A DNA stretch of 64,000 nucleotides from assembly GCF_027257975.1 (NCBI RefSeq), contig NZ_JANZKX010000004.1:248001-312000 (forward strand), read 5' to 3'. Shown here in pieces: positions 7,856-20,783 of the stretch. The position numbers and the translations under genes were made by a program. The notes beneath the pieces were generated by a model. The model had not been told where the DNA came from. It ran no database searches and saw only the letters and a list, made by a program, of their open reading frames with translations. This DNA is from Pelomonas sp. BJYL3. Lineage in GTDB: Bacteria > Pseudomonadota > Gammaproteobacteria > Burkholderiales > Burkholderiaceae_C. Position 1 is the first letter of the stretch. Each line of letters opens with the position of its first letter.

Positions 7856-9382
7856 TCAGGCCGGCTCGTGCAGCCAGCGCTCCACCCGTGCAGCCTCGTC
7901 CGCCGAGCAGTGCAGGCCCAGCTTGCTGCGCCGCCACAGCACGTCCTCGGCGCTGACGGCCCATTCCTCGCGCTGCAGGTGGCGCAGTTCGGCCTCGAAG
8001 AGTCCCGGGGCGATCTCCAGGCCCAGGCGGCCATCGCCCAGGACGCGATCCACGCGTCCGCCATAGGCCAGGCAAAGGCGCCGCAGCAGCGGCGCCGGCA
8101 GCTGCGGATGACGGGCCTGCACCGCCGCCTGCAGGGCCTGCAGCGCAGCAGGGCCCGCGGGAGCGCCGGTCACCCAGGCTGACACATCGGCCCCGGGCAG
8201 CGGCGCCTGCGCCGTCCAGGCGTCCCGCCCGCCCCCCAGCTGCGCGGTGATGCGATCGGCCGACTCCTCGGCCAGGCGGCGGTAGGTGGTCAGCTTGCCG
8301 CCCCAGACATGGAGCAGGGGCGCGCCTGCGCCGGTGTCGAGGTCCAGGGCATAGTCCCGCGTCACGGCGGCGGCGGTGCCGGCGTCATCGTCCAGCAGGG
8401 GGCGCACGCCGGCAAAGCTCCAGCGCACCTCGGACGGCCCGATGCCGCGGTTGAAGTAGCGCCCGACCTGCTCGCAGAGATAGGCCACCTCGGCCTCGCT
8501 GATGCCTGGCGTGCGACCGCCGGCGATGTCCTGTGGAGCCAGCTCGAGGTCCGTGGTGCCGACCAGGGTGAAGTCCTGCTGGTAGGGAATGGTGAAGACG
8601 ATGCGGCCGTCCGCCCCCTGCAGCAGGTAGGCGTGGTCGTGTCCGTAGAGCCGGGGCACGACGATGTGGCTGCCCTTGACCAGGCGCAGGCGCCGGGCCG
8701 GCGGCACGCGGCCGGCATCGTCACGCAGGGCCTGCTCGACGAAGCTCGCCGCCCAGGGGCCGGTGGCGTTCACCAGCAGGCGCGCGCTGAGCTGGCGCTC
8801 GCCGGCGGGCGTCAGCAGCCGCGCCTGCCACAGACCCTGGACCACACGGGCTTCCAGGCAGGGGCTGCGGGTGAGAATCTCCGCGCCGCGCTCGTGGGCG
8901 TCGATGGCGTTGGCGATGACGAGCCGGGCGTCATCCACCCAGCCGTCCGAATAGAGGAACCCGCGCCGGAACTGCGGCTGCAGGGGCGCGCCGAGGGCAT
9001 GGCCGCGCAGGTCCAGGCCCGTGGAGCCCGGCAGCAGCTCGCGGTGGGCCAGGTGGTCATAGAGGAAGAGGCCCAGTCGCAGCAGCCAGGCCGGCCGCAT
9101 CTGCGGATGGTGCGGCATCACGAAGCGCAGGGGGTGGATCAGGTGCGGGGCGGCGCGCAGCAGGCGCTCGCGCTCCTGCAAGGCCTTGCGGACCAGGCCG
9201 AACTCGCGGTACTCCAGGTAGCGCAGGCCGCCGTGGATCAGCTTGGTGGAGGCCGAGGAGGTGTGCGCGGCGAGGTCGTCGCGCTCGCACAGCAGCACGC
9301 GCCAGCCGCGGCCGGCGAGGTCCCGTGCGATGCCCACGCCATTGATGCCACCACCCACCACCAGTACGTCAAAATCAGCCAT
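7856..9382 (-). CDS. glpD: Aerobic glycerol-3-phosphate dehydrogenase
   Basis: This FAD-dependent peripheral membrane enzyme oxidises sn-glycerol 3-phosphate to dihydroxyacetone phosphate and passes electrons to the quinone pool. The 508-residue protein opens with a Rossmann FAD-binding motif [19 protein letters not shown] at about 8-26 and keeps family segments such as [30 protein letters not shown] and [10 protein letters not shown] chose the ATG at 9382, directly before [11 protein letters not shown]; the open frame continues 20 codons upstream without family similarity. It is divergent from glpK, with only 41 bp between the start codons, so both genes of glycerol catabolism face each other. 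No glpF or glpR is present in the window. Confidence 0.95.
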   Translation of the reverse strand: MADFDVLVVGGGINGVGIARDLAGRGWRVLLCERDDLAAHTSSASTKLIHGGLRYLEYREFGLVRKALQERERLLRAAPHLIHPLRFVMPHHPQMRPAWLLRLGLFLYDHLAHRELLPGSTGLDLRGHALGAPLQPQFRRGFLYSDGWVDDARLVIANAIDAHERGAEILTRSPCLEARVVQGLWQARLLTPAGERQLSARLLVNATGPWAASFVEQALRDDAGRVPPARRLRLVKGSHIVVPRLYGHDHAYLLQGADGRIVFTIPYQQDFTLVGTTDLELAPQDIAGGRTPGISEAEVAYLCEQVGRYFNRGIGPSEVRWSFAGVRPLLDDDAGTAAAVTRDYALDLDTGAGAPLLHVWGGKLTTYRRLAEESADRITAQLGGGRDAWTAQAPLPGADVSAWVTGAPAGPAALQALQAAVQARHPQLPAPLLRRLCLAYGGRVDRVLGDGRLGLEIAPGLFEAELRHLQREEWAVSAEDVLWRRSKLGLHCSADEAARVERWLHEPA

Positions 9383-9423
9383 CGCCACGCTCCTCGCGGG
9401 GCACTCTACCCTGCCGAATTCCC

Positions 9424-10917
<1,494 letters not shown>

Positions 10918-10965
10918 CGAGCCCCCCGCGCCGCCCCCATTGCACGGCCGCCAGGCCCGTGCCCC

Positions 10966-11046
10966 CCGCGGCAGCCGGGGATCCGGCTTCGCCGGGCCCT
11001 CGGCTGCGCCCCCCTGGGGGGGCCGGCGCAGCCGGTAGGGGGGGGA
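10966..11046 (-). repeat. Three-hairpin dispersed repeat, copy E1 (inverted)
   Basis: Read on the minus strand it has stem A CCGG/CCGG with loop CTGCG, stem B of GCCCCCC-type arms, and stem C with outer arms GCAGCCG/CGGCTGC and inner CCGGC-GAA-GCCGG. It lies between the convergent ends of glpK and the hybrid kinase, where it may act as a transcript end. Same architecture as the three copies in the paa operon. Confidence 0.75.
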
Positions 11047-11048
11047 CC

Positions 11049-14138
<3,090 letters not shown>

Positions 14139-14470
14139 GGCTGGCGCCCGGCCCGGCCTTGCGACGCTTCAGCGGGCGGGGGCGCTGCCGCGAGCGCGCT
14201 CGCGCAGGCTCAGGCAGGCGTCCCGGGGACGGCGGGGCCGCGAGGGGACCCACCGCTGCGTTGACCGTTCATCCATCTCGTCACTCCCTTGCTGGGCGGA
14301 TCCCGATGTGTTCCCTCGGTCAAGATGGCGCTCCAGCGGGTGCGCCTCTTCACTTCACTGATGGCAAGGGGCGGCCCGATGACAGCGGGTGCGCCCGCCC
14401 CAGGTCCCCAGGGTACGGCAAGCACGCCGGGCAGGGCAAGACCAGGCCCGCGCCTGTGTGGTGACGGAAC
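14139..14470. other. Intergenic region upstream of the hybrid kinase gene
   Basis: These 332 bp lie between two leftward genes and should hold the kinase promoter. No small gene, strong palindrome or known regulatory element is evident. The only point of note is a diverged relative of the dispersed 16-mer around 14436-14450 (GCAAGACC followed by mismatches). Confidence 0.4.
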
Positions 14471-15052
14471 TCACAGCCCCCAGGCCTGCGCGAAGCCGCC
14501 CAGCACCAGGGCGCCCAGCACGATGAAGATCAGGGCCGCCAGACCATGGACCAGACGGACCGGGATCTTGTGCGCCAGGCGGTCGCCCAGCAGCACGGCG
14601 GGCACATTGGCGATCATCATGCCCAGCGTCGTGCCCGCCACCACGGCCAGCAGGCTGTGGAACTGCGCCGCAAGTGCGACCGTGGCGATCTGGGTCTTGT
14701 CGCCCATCTCGGCGAGGAAGAAGGCCACGATGGTGGTGCCCAGCACGCCCAGACGCAGCCCCTTGCCGCCTTCCTCCTCCTCATCGATCTTGTCCGGCAC
14801 CAGCGTCCAGATGCCCATGGCCACGAAGCCCAGGCCCAGCACCCAGCGCATGATGTCGGCGGGCACCTGCGCGGTGATCCAGGCGCCCAGCGCGCCGGCG
14901 CCGGCATGGTTGAGCAGGGTGGCGATCAGGATGCCCGCGATGATGGGCAGGGGCTTGCGGAACCGCGCGGCCAGCAGAAAGGCCAGCAGCTGGGTCTTGT
15001 CGCCGATTTCGGCGAGGGCCACCAGGCCGGTGGAGACGAGAAAAGCTTCCAT
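14471..15052 (-). CDS. Manganese exporter of the TMEM165/GDT1 (UPF0016) family
   Basis: The 193-residue protein has six predicted helices in two homologous halves. Each half has the family signature E-x-G-D-K-T: LAEIGDKTQLLAF near residue 13 and LAEMGDKTQIATV near 110. Bacterial members (MneA-like) export Mn2+. A charged EEEEGG loop joins the halves. I chose the ATG at 15052, which follows GGGGAGTC at good spacing; longer in-frame readings run through the riboswitch. The upstream leader carries a yybP-ykoY manganese riboswitch, so expression should rise with Mn2+, which independently supports the substrate. Confidence 0.92.
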   Translation of the reverse strand: MEAFLVSTGLVALAEIGDKTQLLAFLLAARFRKPLPIIAGILIATLLNHAGAGALGAWITAQVPADIMRWVLGLGFVAMGIWTLVPDKIDEEEEGGKGLRLGVLGTTIVAFFLAEMGDKTQIATVALAAQFHSLLAVVAGTTLGMMIANVPAVLLGDRLAHKIPVRLVHGLAALIFIVLGALVLGGFAQAWGL

Positions 15053-15118
15053 GTGAGACTCCCCGGCCGGTGCGGACACCCATGACCGCCCCTCTCCGGC
15101 CGGATACCGAGAACGAGC

Positions 15119-15262
15119 GGTCAAAGGTCTTGCCAGGTACAGGCCCGGGCCAGGACGGCCAGGGCGGGAACTGCCAGCGCCATGCCGGGCCAGGCCCAGG
15201 CAAGTGTGTTGACGCAGGCCCGCGGCACCGGTGACCCGGTCGCGGCAGCTACTCCCCAATGA
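15119..15262 (-). ncRNA. yybP-ykoY manganese riboswitch
   Basis: Read on the minus strand, the leader of the manganese exporter has the conserved blocks of this aptamer in order: GGGGAGTAGC at 15257-15248, GCGTCAACACACTTGCC in the middle, and GGCAAGACCTTTGA at the 3' side, ending at 15121. These are the Mn2+-binding loops and the closing P1 strand. The segment TGACCGC (15123-15117), which overlaps the 3' P1 strand, can instead pair with GCGGTCA (15089-15083) further down. The Shine-Dalgarno GGGGAG sits beside a CCGGCCGG that can pair with a second CCGGCCGG. This suggests a translational or mixed switch. In the family, Mn2+ binding turns expression on. Confidence 0.92.
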
Positions 15263-15339
15263 CGAGGCGCATTGTAAGGGGTCGGCGCCCGCGGGTTCCT
15301 GCCATGACGCTGGCAGCAGCGCGCGCCCATGATGGCGCC

Positions 15340-15732
15340 ATGAACTACGCCTACACCATCCTCTACGTCGCCGATGTCCCGGCCTCCCTGCGCTTCTTCG
15401 AGGCCGCCTTCGGGCTGCAGACGCGCTTCCTGCACGAGTCCGGCGCCTATGGCGAGCTCGAAACCGGCGCCACCGCGCTCGCCTTTGCCCAGCTGGAGGT
15501 CGCCCGCGACAGCCTGGGCGGAGACTTCATCGAGGCCGCGCGCAGTGAGCGCCCGCTGGGCATGGAGGTGGGCCTGGCCTGCGCAGATGTCGGCGCTGCC
15601 TACGCCCGCGCCCTGGCCGCCGGCGCCACCGGCCTCAAGCCGCCCACCACCAAGCCCTGGGGCCAGGTGGTGGCCTATGTGCGCTGCCCGGACGGCTGCC
15701 TGGTCGAGCTGTGCACGCCCATGGGCGGCTGA
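15340..15732 (+). CDS. VOC-superfamily (glyoxalase/bleomycin-resistance-like) protein
   Basis: The 130-residue protein has two beta-alpha-beta-beta-beta units typical of the vicinal oxygen chelate fold: YTILYVADVPASLRFFEAAFG at the start and a C-terminal VAYVRCPDGCLVELCTP. Glu and His-type metal positions are partly present (the final E-L-C strand), but a complete metal site cannot be assigned, so it could be a dioxygenase-like, isomerase-like or binding-only member. The ATG at 15340 begins the first strand; the frame is open 27 codons further upstream without similarity. It is followed 14 bp later by the TfoX-like gene. Confidence 0.82.
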   Translation: MNYAYTILYVADVPASLRFFEAAFGLQTRFLHESGAYGELETGATALAFAQLEVARDSLGGDFIEAARSERPLGMEVGLACADVGAAYARALAAGATGLKPPTTKPWGQVVAYVRCPDGCLVELCTPMGG

Positions 15733-15746
15733 GCGGGAGCCACCGC

Positions 15747-16019
15747 ATGGGCATGGCCACGACCTCACGGATGCGGGGGCTCGGCCCGCGCAGCCTTGAG
15801 CAGCTCGCCGCGCTGGGCATCAACAGCGCCGAGGAGCTCCGGTCCAAGGACGCCATGGCCCTGTATGCCAGCATCAAGGCACGCTGGCCCGGCGCCAGCC
15901 TCAACCTGCTCTACGCGCTGATCGGCGCCCAGGAAGATCTGGACTGGCGCGAGGTGGCACGGGAGCGCCGCACAGACATCCTGCTGCGCCTGGACGACCT
16001 CGGCCTGGCCCCGCGCTGA
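15747..16019 (+). CDS. TfoX/Sxy C-terminal domain protein
   Basis: The 90-residue protein consists almost entirely of the TfoX C-terminal domain (PF04994): RGLGPRSLEQLAALGI, then AEELRSKDAMALYASIK and the LNLLYALIGAQED helix. The domain resembles helix-hairpin-helix folds. The N-terminal TfoX domain, needed for competence activation in Haemophilus and Vibrio, is missing, so a role in natural competence should not be assumed. The start at 15747 follows GGGAG; a second ATG two codons later is possible. It probably forms a two-gene unit with the VOC protein, 14 bp upstream. Confidence 0.78.
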   Translation: MGMATTSRMRGLGPRSLEQLAALGINSAEELRSKDAMALYASIKARWPGASLNLLYALIGAQEDLDWREVARERRTDILLRLDDLGLAPR

Positions 16020-16036
16020 ACAGGGCCGGCGCGATG

Positions 16037-16951
16037 TCAGCCGTAGCGCCGCTCACGCAGCCACTTGGTGGCGATGTACTTGACGCCCGCCAGCACGGGC
16101 ACGCCGGCATGCAGGGTGCTCGGGTCCTCGACGCCGCGGGCATCGACATCGGCGAAATAGAGCACCGCGCCCGGCCGGGGGCGGATCTCCAGGCCCAGGC
16201 TGGGGAAGCGCGTGCCGCCGCCGTCCTCCACCTCCGAGAGGTACAGGATGCAGGTGCCTACGCGCTGGCCGCCGGTGCGCAGGTGGCGTTCGCTGCCGGC
16301 ATGATTCGGGTTGAACCAGTCGAAATGCGCGCGGTACTCGCCGCCCACGCCGTAGCGCAGCACCTGCAGGCCCTCGCCGTTCTCCACCGGCCAGTCCAGC
16401 AGCTCGGCCAGGCGGGCCTCGATGCGCGCCACCAGCGCATGCTCGCCGCGCTGGAAGAAGCCGCCGGCGCTGGTGCGGTGCTCGTGCGGCCGGGCTTCGC
16501 CCAGCTGCTCGTCCACCACGGTGGAGCGGGTCAGGCGCGTCTCGGCCAGGGCGATCATGGCCTCGCACTCGGACGCGCTCAGCAGGCCCTCGTACAGCAG
16601 CACCTGGGGATGGTCCAGCTGGGCTGCGATGCGCAGCTCGCAGCCGTCGCTGAGGCGCAGACGGTTGCCGCCCAGGCGCGGGCGCGGGCGGGCGCGCAAG
16701 ACCTGACCCCCGGCCGCCGCGGCCTGGGCAGCCTCGGCGTGCTCGGCCAGCAGCGAGGCCTGCGGGCTCAGCGCCTGGGTGGCCGGCAAGGGCTGCGCCG
16801 CGCCGTGGACCGCCTTCAGCACGCGTTCCGACAGGGCGCGCGGCAAGCCGCCCTGCACCATCATCGGCAGCATGGACTCGGCCGTGCAGCCGCGCGCCAC
16901 GTTCTCCGCCACCCATTGCCGCCATTCGGGACTCAGCTGCTCCAGGCTCAT
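16037..16951 (-). CDS. 2-oxoglutarate/Fe(II)-dependent prolyl-4-hydroxylase-like enzyme
   Basis: The 304-residue protein has an N-terminal helical region of about 100 residues and a C-terminal P4H double-stranded beta-helix. The iron ligands H209 and D211 (HFDWF) and H281 (TLHAGVP), and the 2-oxoglutarate-binding K291, are all present at normal spacing, so it should be active. Family members hydroxylate proline in proteins or peptides; the substrate here is unknown. The start at 16951 follows GGAGAC; the frame stays open upstream into the promoter. Residues GGQVLR near 81-86 are encoded by an exact copy of the dispersed 16-mer, in a low-complexity linker. It is divergent from the YafY-type regulator, 58 bp away. 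Confidence 0.9.
   Translation of the reverse strand: MSLEQLSPEWRQWVAENVARGCTAESMLPMMVQGGLPRALSERVLKAVHGAAQPLPATQALSPQASLLAEHAEAAQAAAAGGQVLRARPRPRLGGNRLRLSDGCELRIAAQLDHPQVLLYEGLLSASECEAMIALAETRLTRSTVVDEQLGEARPHEHRTSAGGFFQRGEHALVARIEARLAELLDWPVENGEGLQVLRYGVGGEYRAHFDWFNPNHAGSERHLRTGGQRVGTCILYLSEVEDGGGTRFPSLGLEIRPRPGAVLYFADVDARGVEDPSTLHAGVPVLAGVKYIATKWLRERRYG
16696..16711 (+). repeat. Dispersed 16-mer, copy 2 (exact)
   Basis: GCAAGACCTGACCCCC lies inside the prolyl-hydroxylase-like gene, antisense to it, where it encodes part of an Ala/Gly-rich linker. Confidence 0.7.
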
Positions 16952-17009
16952 GGACGTCTCCTCGCTGTCTCGTGCGGCTGCATTCTGGCCTATCGCCGAC
17001 AATGCCCGG

Positions 17010-17690
17010 ATGCGCCGAGCCGACCGCCTGTTCCAGATCGTCCAGCTGATTCGCGGACGACGACTCTCCACCGCCGACTACCTGGCCCAGCGCCTGGAGG
17101 TCTCGCCGCGCACCATCTACCGCGATGTGGCCGCGCTGCAGCAGCAGGGCGTGCCCATCGACGGCGAGGCCGGCGTGGGCTATCGCATGAGGGCGGGCTT
17201 TGACCTGCCGCCGCTGATGTTCAGCAAGGAAGAGGCCCAGGCCCTTGTTGCAGCGCTGCGCATGGCGCAGCCCCAGATGGACAGCGCCCTGGCCCGCCAC
17301 GGCGAGGAGGCCATCTACAAGATCCTGGCCGTGCTGCCCGGCACGGCGCGCGCCGCCGCGGAAAGCCTGGCGCTGTGGGCCCCGCTGGGCGGGCTGGACG
17401 AGGCCACGCGCGAGCGCCTTCAGCAGCTGCGCCTGGCCACCGAGCAGCGCCAGAAGCTGCGCGTGGTCTACCTGGACCTCAGCAACACCGCCAGCGAACG
17501 CGTGCTGCGCCCGCTGGGCTGCTTCTTCTGGGGCCCGGTCTGGACCTTCGCAGCCTGGTGCGAGCTGCGCGAAGGCTTCCGCAATTTCCGGGTCGACCGC
17601 ATCCAGCAGCTGGAGGTGCTGGACGAGCGCTTCAGGGACGAGGCCGGCAAGACCCTGGCTGACATGCAGCGGGCCGAGGGCTGGCCCTGA
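17010..17690 (+). CDS. YafY-family transcriptional regulator (HTH and WYL domains)
   Basis: The 226-residue protein opens with an HTH_11 domain, MRRADRLFQIVQLIRGRR, and the recognition-helix segment LEVSPRTIYRDVAAL at about 29-43. A linker leads to a WYL-type domain near 140-215 with VVYLDLSNTASERVLRPLG and the WGPVWTFAAWCELR strand. Members sense small ligands or nucleic acids and often regulate a neighbouring gene. The divergent 2-oxoglutarate oxygenase gene starts 58 bp away and is the most likely target. The start at 17010 aligns with the family; the frame is open far upstream, but that part overlaps the divergent gene. Confidence 0.88.
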   Translation: MRRADRLFQIVQLIRGRRLSTADYLAQRLEVSPRTIYRDVAALQQQGVPIDGEAGVGYRMRAGFDLPPLMFSKEEAQALVAALRMAQPQMDSALARHGEEAIYKILAVLPGTARAAAESLALWAPLGGLDEATRERLQQLRLATEQRQKLRVVYLDLSNTASERVLRPLGCFFWGPVWTFAAWCELREGFRNFRVDRIQQLEVLDERFRDEAGKTLADMQRAEGWP

Positions 17691-18791
17691 TCAGCGGCCG
17701 AAGCTGCGCTGCGGCACCAGCCAGCGCAGCGGGTTGAAGCGCAGGCGGCTGCTGGGGGCCTCCACCCAGCGGTGGAAGGGCAGCGCGGCCAGGTTGGCAA
17801 AGCCCCAGGCCGACAGGACCAGGGCGAAGGTCAGCAGCAGGGGCTGCTCGCTCTGCTGGTCGTACCAGGCGTTGAGCAGCACCAGCACGGGGAAGTGCAC
17901 CAGGAACAGCGAGTAGGAATGGGTGCCCAGATGAGCCACCACGTCCGCCACGCGCTGCCACAGCCGGCCGGCCAGCGGCCCCACGCGCCATTGCCACAGG
18001 CCCAGCAGCAGGGCGGTGAACAGCGCCAGGACCAGGCGCTCGCGGAAGTCCAGCCACAGGGCCAGGCCCGTCAGCCACAGCAGCAGCAGCAGGCCCAGGC
18101 GGGGCCAGCGGCTCAGCGAGAACCAGTGCACCAGGGCGCCCAGGCCGTAGGCGCCGAAGAAGTAGAAGCCCCAGTTGTCGAGGTCCGCGTCGCGGTTGAG
18201 GACCAGCAGCGACAGGCTGCACAGGATCAGCACAAGGACCGGCCCCAGCACCATGCGCCAGGCGTGCGGCAGCAGGCGGCTGCGGCGGGCCAGCCACAGC
18301 AGGCCCAGCATGAGGGCGTAGAGCTGCAGGTCGATGGCCACATACCAGGCGCCCACCGTGATGGACTCGTGCCCCAGCAGGCCGTGGGTCAGGGTGGCGT
18401 GGCTCAGCAGCGTGGCCAGGGTCAGCTGCTGCGGCAGGAACTCCGGCAGCCAGGGCTGGACCAGCCAGGCGCAGGACAGGGTCAGGCCCACCGCCGCCAT
18501 GAAGGGCAGGGCCAGGCGCAGGTAGCGCCGCCACAGGGACTCCAGCGGCGCCGCCTTCAGCAGCCCGCCCTGGGGAGACAGCGCCCGGGCGCTGAGATAG
18601 CCGCCCACCACCAGAAAGACCTGCACCGCCATGCGGCCGTAGTGGAACAGCCAGCCGCCCAGCACCGGCCAGGCCTTGTGCAGGGCCTCGGCCAGCGGGC
18701 CGTAGACCGAGAGGTGATGCAGGACGATGAACTGGGCCGCGAGGGCTTTCAGCGCATCGATGTGCAGCAGTCGGGTCTTGGCAGCGGACAT
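17691..18791 (-). CDS. Acyltransferase family 3 membrane protein
   Basis: The 366-residue protein has about ten hydrophobic helices and the acyltransferase-3 start LHIDALKALAAQFIVLHHLSV, in which a conserved His follows the first helix. Members O-acylate sugars, exopolysaccharide, lipopolysaccharide or peptides at the inner membrane. No glycosyltransferase or polysaccharide genes adjoin, so the substrate is open. The start at 18791 is chosen to place the first helix as in the family; an ATG at 18827 is possible, and neither has a good ribosome site. It ends one base from the stop of the YafY gene, in convergent orientation. Confidence 0.85.
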   Translation of the reverse strand: MSAAKTRLLHIDALKALAAQFIVLHHLSVYGPLAEALHKAWPVLGGWLFHYGRMAVQVFLVVGGYLSARALSPQGGLLKAAPLESLWRRYLRLALPFMAAVGLTLSCAWLVQPWLPEFLPQQLTLATLLSHATLTHGLLGHESITVGAWYVAIDLQLYALMLGLLWLARRSRLLPHAWRMVLGPVLVLILCSLSLLVLNRDADLDNWGFYFFGAYGLGALVHWFSLSRWPRLGLLLLLWLTGLALWLDFRERLVLALFTALLLGLWQWRVGPLAGRLWQRVADVVAHLGTHSYSLFLVHFPVLVLLNAWYDQQSEQPLLLTFALVLSAWGFANLAALPFHRWVEAPSSRLRFNPLRWLVPQRSFGR

Positions 18792-19442
18792 GGGTACGGC
18801 GAGCCGGCAGCCCGGGGGCGCTGGCATGGGGTTTGTCGTTGAAAAATGGCGCAAGCGACAGGCGCAGCGCGCGTCCGGAGGGCGTGGCCCACCCGGGAGC
18901 AGCCCGGGACAGGCGGATTCCATCGCTGGAGATCCGTCTTTGCGGTCCTGATCGACCTGCTTGACCCTGCCGTCCGGGGCGGAAATCCGCAGTGCCCGCC
19001 GCCATGTCCCTCACAGGCCACGCCACAGACCACCCGAAAAACCGTCCAGAAACTGCAGGACGCGCAGGAAGCCCTGCCTGCAGCAAAGGCTGCAAAGTGC
19101 GCGATTTTAGTCGGCCAGCGCCCGGATTGCAGCCCCCGGGCCCCCCTCAGCTGGTGAGCAGAGGTGAACACTCGTGACAGGCACTGCGTGTGGCCACCGT
19201 CCCGGGGCCCCTGATTCGCGCTCGGGGTCCCGCGCTGCGGCCCGCTCGCGGGCCTCCCTGCGCAGCGCCGCGACGGGCTTGTTTCACAAGGTAAAGATCG
19301 CAAAAGAGAAGCCGGGTCAGGACCTCCTTCATTGAGCGCTGGCCCCGACCTGCCGATAGCCAAGATGTGCATGCACCGGCTGGGCAATGCGAGCGCCTGA
19401 GACCGGCCCATCCCTTCACGCTCGCTCGGCAAGGAGCCCGTC
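18792..19442. other. Long non-coding stretch with tandem hairpins
   Basis: These 651 bp are the longest gene-free stretch in the window. Open frames exist, but none has a ribosome site and a protein-like sequence. The region must hold promoters for the acyltransferase (leftward) and the low-complexity protein (rightward). Two adjacent strong hairpins lie at 19203-19268. An A/T-richer patch at 19280-19310 may belong to the rightward promoter. Confidence 0.5.
19203..19268. other. Tandem stem-loops in non-coding DNA
   Basis: The first stem pairs CGGGGCCCC (19203-19211) with GGGGTCCCG (19224-19232), including one G-T. The second pairs GCGCTGCG (19232-19239) with CGCAGCGC (19261-19268) and encloses an inner GGCCCGC/GCGGGCC stem. 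There is no T-tract on either strand. This may be a structured RNA or a regulatory leader; no known family is recognised. Confidence 0.4.
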
Positions 19443-20066
19443 ATGCAGATCAACGCTTGGAAGGACCACGGTGCCACCCAGGTCTCGGGCGGCGCCCCTG
19501 CGGCAGGCGGTCCGCCGCACCGGCCGGAGGGCGGGACCGACAGCAGCGGGCCCGCCCATCGCCCCGGCCCCCGCGGCGGCGGCCTCATGGTCCAGGCGAT
19601 GAAGCAGACCCTTGGCCAGATGGGTCTGACGCCCACCGGCAGCAGCGAAGCCTCCGATACCAGCACCGCCACGGGCAGCGGCACCGACCGCCTGGACAGC
19701 AGCGCGCTGCGCGAGGACATGCACGCCCTGATGCATGCCCTCTTCCATGCCATCCGCGCCAGCAGCACCGACGGCGCGACGGCCGAGCGCGGCACCAGCC
19801 CGCAGGCCGGCCCTCCCGCCGGCCCGCCGCCCGACCTCGCCAGCGCCCTGGGCAGCCTGGCCACCCAGGCCGCCAAGGGCCAGGCACCGAGCGAACTGCA
19901 GGAGGCCTTCCAGAAGCTGGTCCAGGATCTGCAAGGCGGCAGCGAGGGCAGCGGCGGCAGCACCGCCACCCTGCAATCCTTTCTGCAGACGTTGCAGCAG
20001 AACCTGGGCCCGGACGTCCTGCCACAGCTGCCCTCGACGGGACAGTCGCTGCAGGTGCAGGCCTGA
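19443..20066 (+). CDS. Low-complexity protein of unknown function
   Basis: The 207-residue protein starts at an ATG preceded by AAGGAG at ideal spacing, so it is very probably translated. There is no signal peptide or membrane segment. Residues 1-50 and 105-125 are Gly/Pro/Ser-rich and probably disordered. Three short helical segments stand out: LMVQAMKQTLGQMG near 48-61, LREDMHALMHALFHAIRAS near 88-106, and LQEAFQKLVQDLQ followed by LQSFLQTLQQNLG near 148-190. I do not recognise a family. The helices could form a small bundle or an adaptor. It is monocistronic, facing a GNAT gene. Confidence 0.72.
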   Translation: MQINAWKDHGATQVSGGAPAAGGPPHRPEGGTDSSGPAHRPGPRGGGLMVQAMKQTLGQMGLTPTGSSEASDTSTATGSGTDRLDSSALREDMHALMHALFHAIRASSTDGATAERGTSPQAGPPAGPPPDLASALGSLATQAAKGQAPSELQEAFQKLVQDLQGGSEGSGGSTATLQSFLQTLQQNLGPDVLPQLPSTGQSLQVQA

Positions 20067-20085
20067 GGCTGCCGCGCCCCGGGGC

Positions 20086-20631
20086 TCAGTCGGCCCGGGC
20101 CAGGGCCTCGGCCGCCGGGCTCAGGCGTTCGAAGTGCAGCAGGTCCTGCCACTGGCCGTGCAGGCTCACGCTGAGCCGGCTGCGCCCCCAGCACTGGAAG
20201 CCGTTCTTCTCCAGGACCCGGGCCGAGGCCGGATTGCCCGGTCGCACCACGGCCTCCAGGCGCCACAGGCCCAGCGAGTCGAAGGCGATGGGCAGCAGCA
20301 GCCTCACGGCCTCGCTGGCCCAGCCCCGCCCCTGGGCATCCGCCCCCAGGCGATAGCCGAGTTCGGCGCGGCCGTGATGCTCGCGCTGCACGCGATGCAG
20401 GTTGATGCGCCCCACCAGCCGGCCCTGGTGACGGATCAGGAAGGCATGGGCCCGGTCCGCGGCCGCCGCGGCCTCGATCTCTTCGAGGTGGGCCGCGACG
20501 CCATCGGGGCTGTAGAACGCGTCCGGACGGCCATGGACCCAGGTCTCGAAATGGGCGCGCTCGCGGCGCTCGAAGTCCAGCAGTTCCTCGAGGTCCGAGG
20601 GCTGGGGTCGGTGCAGGCTCAAGATGCTCAT
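20086..20631 (-). CDS. GNAT-family N-acetyltransferase (RimJ/RimL type)
   Basis: The 181-residue protein matches the RimJ/RimL-like acetyltransferase group: LHRPQPSDLEELLDFERRERAHFETW at the start, a central LVGRINLHRV strand, the acetyl-CoA-binding LGADAQGRGWASEAVRLL near 94-111, and the C-terminal NPASARVLEKNGFQ. Members acetylate ribosomal protein N-termini or small amines; the substrate is not predictable here. The ATG at 20631 was chosen because the upstream extension is Arg/Gly-rich and unlike the family. It is divergent from the diguanylate cyclase gene. Confidence 0.86.
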   Translation of the reverse strand: MSILSLHRPQPSDLEELLDFERRERAHFETWVHGRPDAFYSPDGVAAHLEEIEAAAAADRAHAFLIRHQGRLVGRINLHRVQREHHGRAELGYRLGADAQGRGWASEAVRLLLPIAFDSLGLWRLEAVVRPGNPASARVLEKNGFQCWGRSRLSVSLHGQWQDLLHFERLSPAAEALARAD

Positions 20632-20783
20632 GGCGTGCAAGCCTATCAGCCGGCCGCCTCCGCGCCGGCCCGGGCGCCCTGCCATTCGCACGCCGAGGCG
20701 GTGACAATGTCCGACCTGCGGCCGGATCCTCCTGCCCATCCCGTCAAGTCGCCGCGCCCGCCACCTTCGAGATCTGCCAAGCC

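Noticed and set aside
15121-15133. GGCAAGACC in the manganese riboswitch as another copy of the dispersed 16-mer
   Set aside because: The shared bases are the conserved 3' loop of yybP-ykoY; the remaining positions do not match the 16-mer.
15747-16019. Competence activator TfoX/Sxy
   Set aside because: Only the C-terminal domain is present; the N-terminal activator domain is missing.
18846-19157. 103-residue open frame in the long non-coding stretch
   Set aside because: No ribosome site, no recognisable fold, and a composition typical of random high-GC frames.
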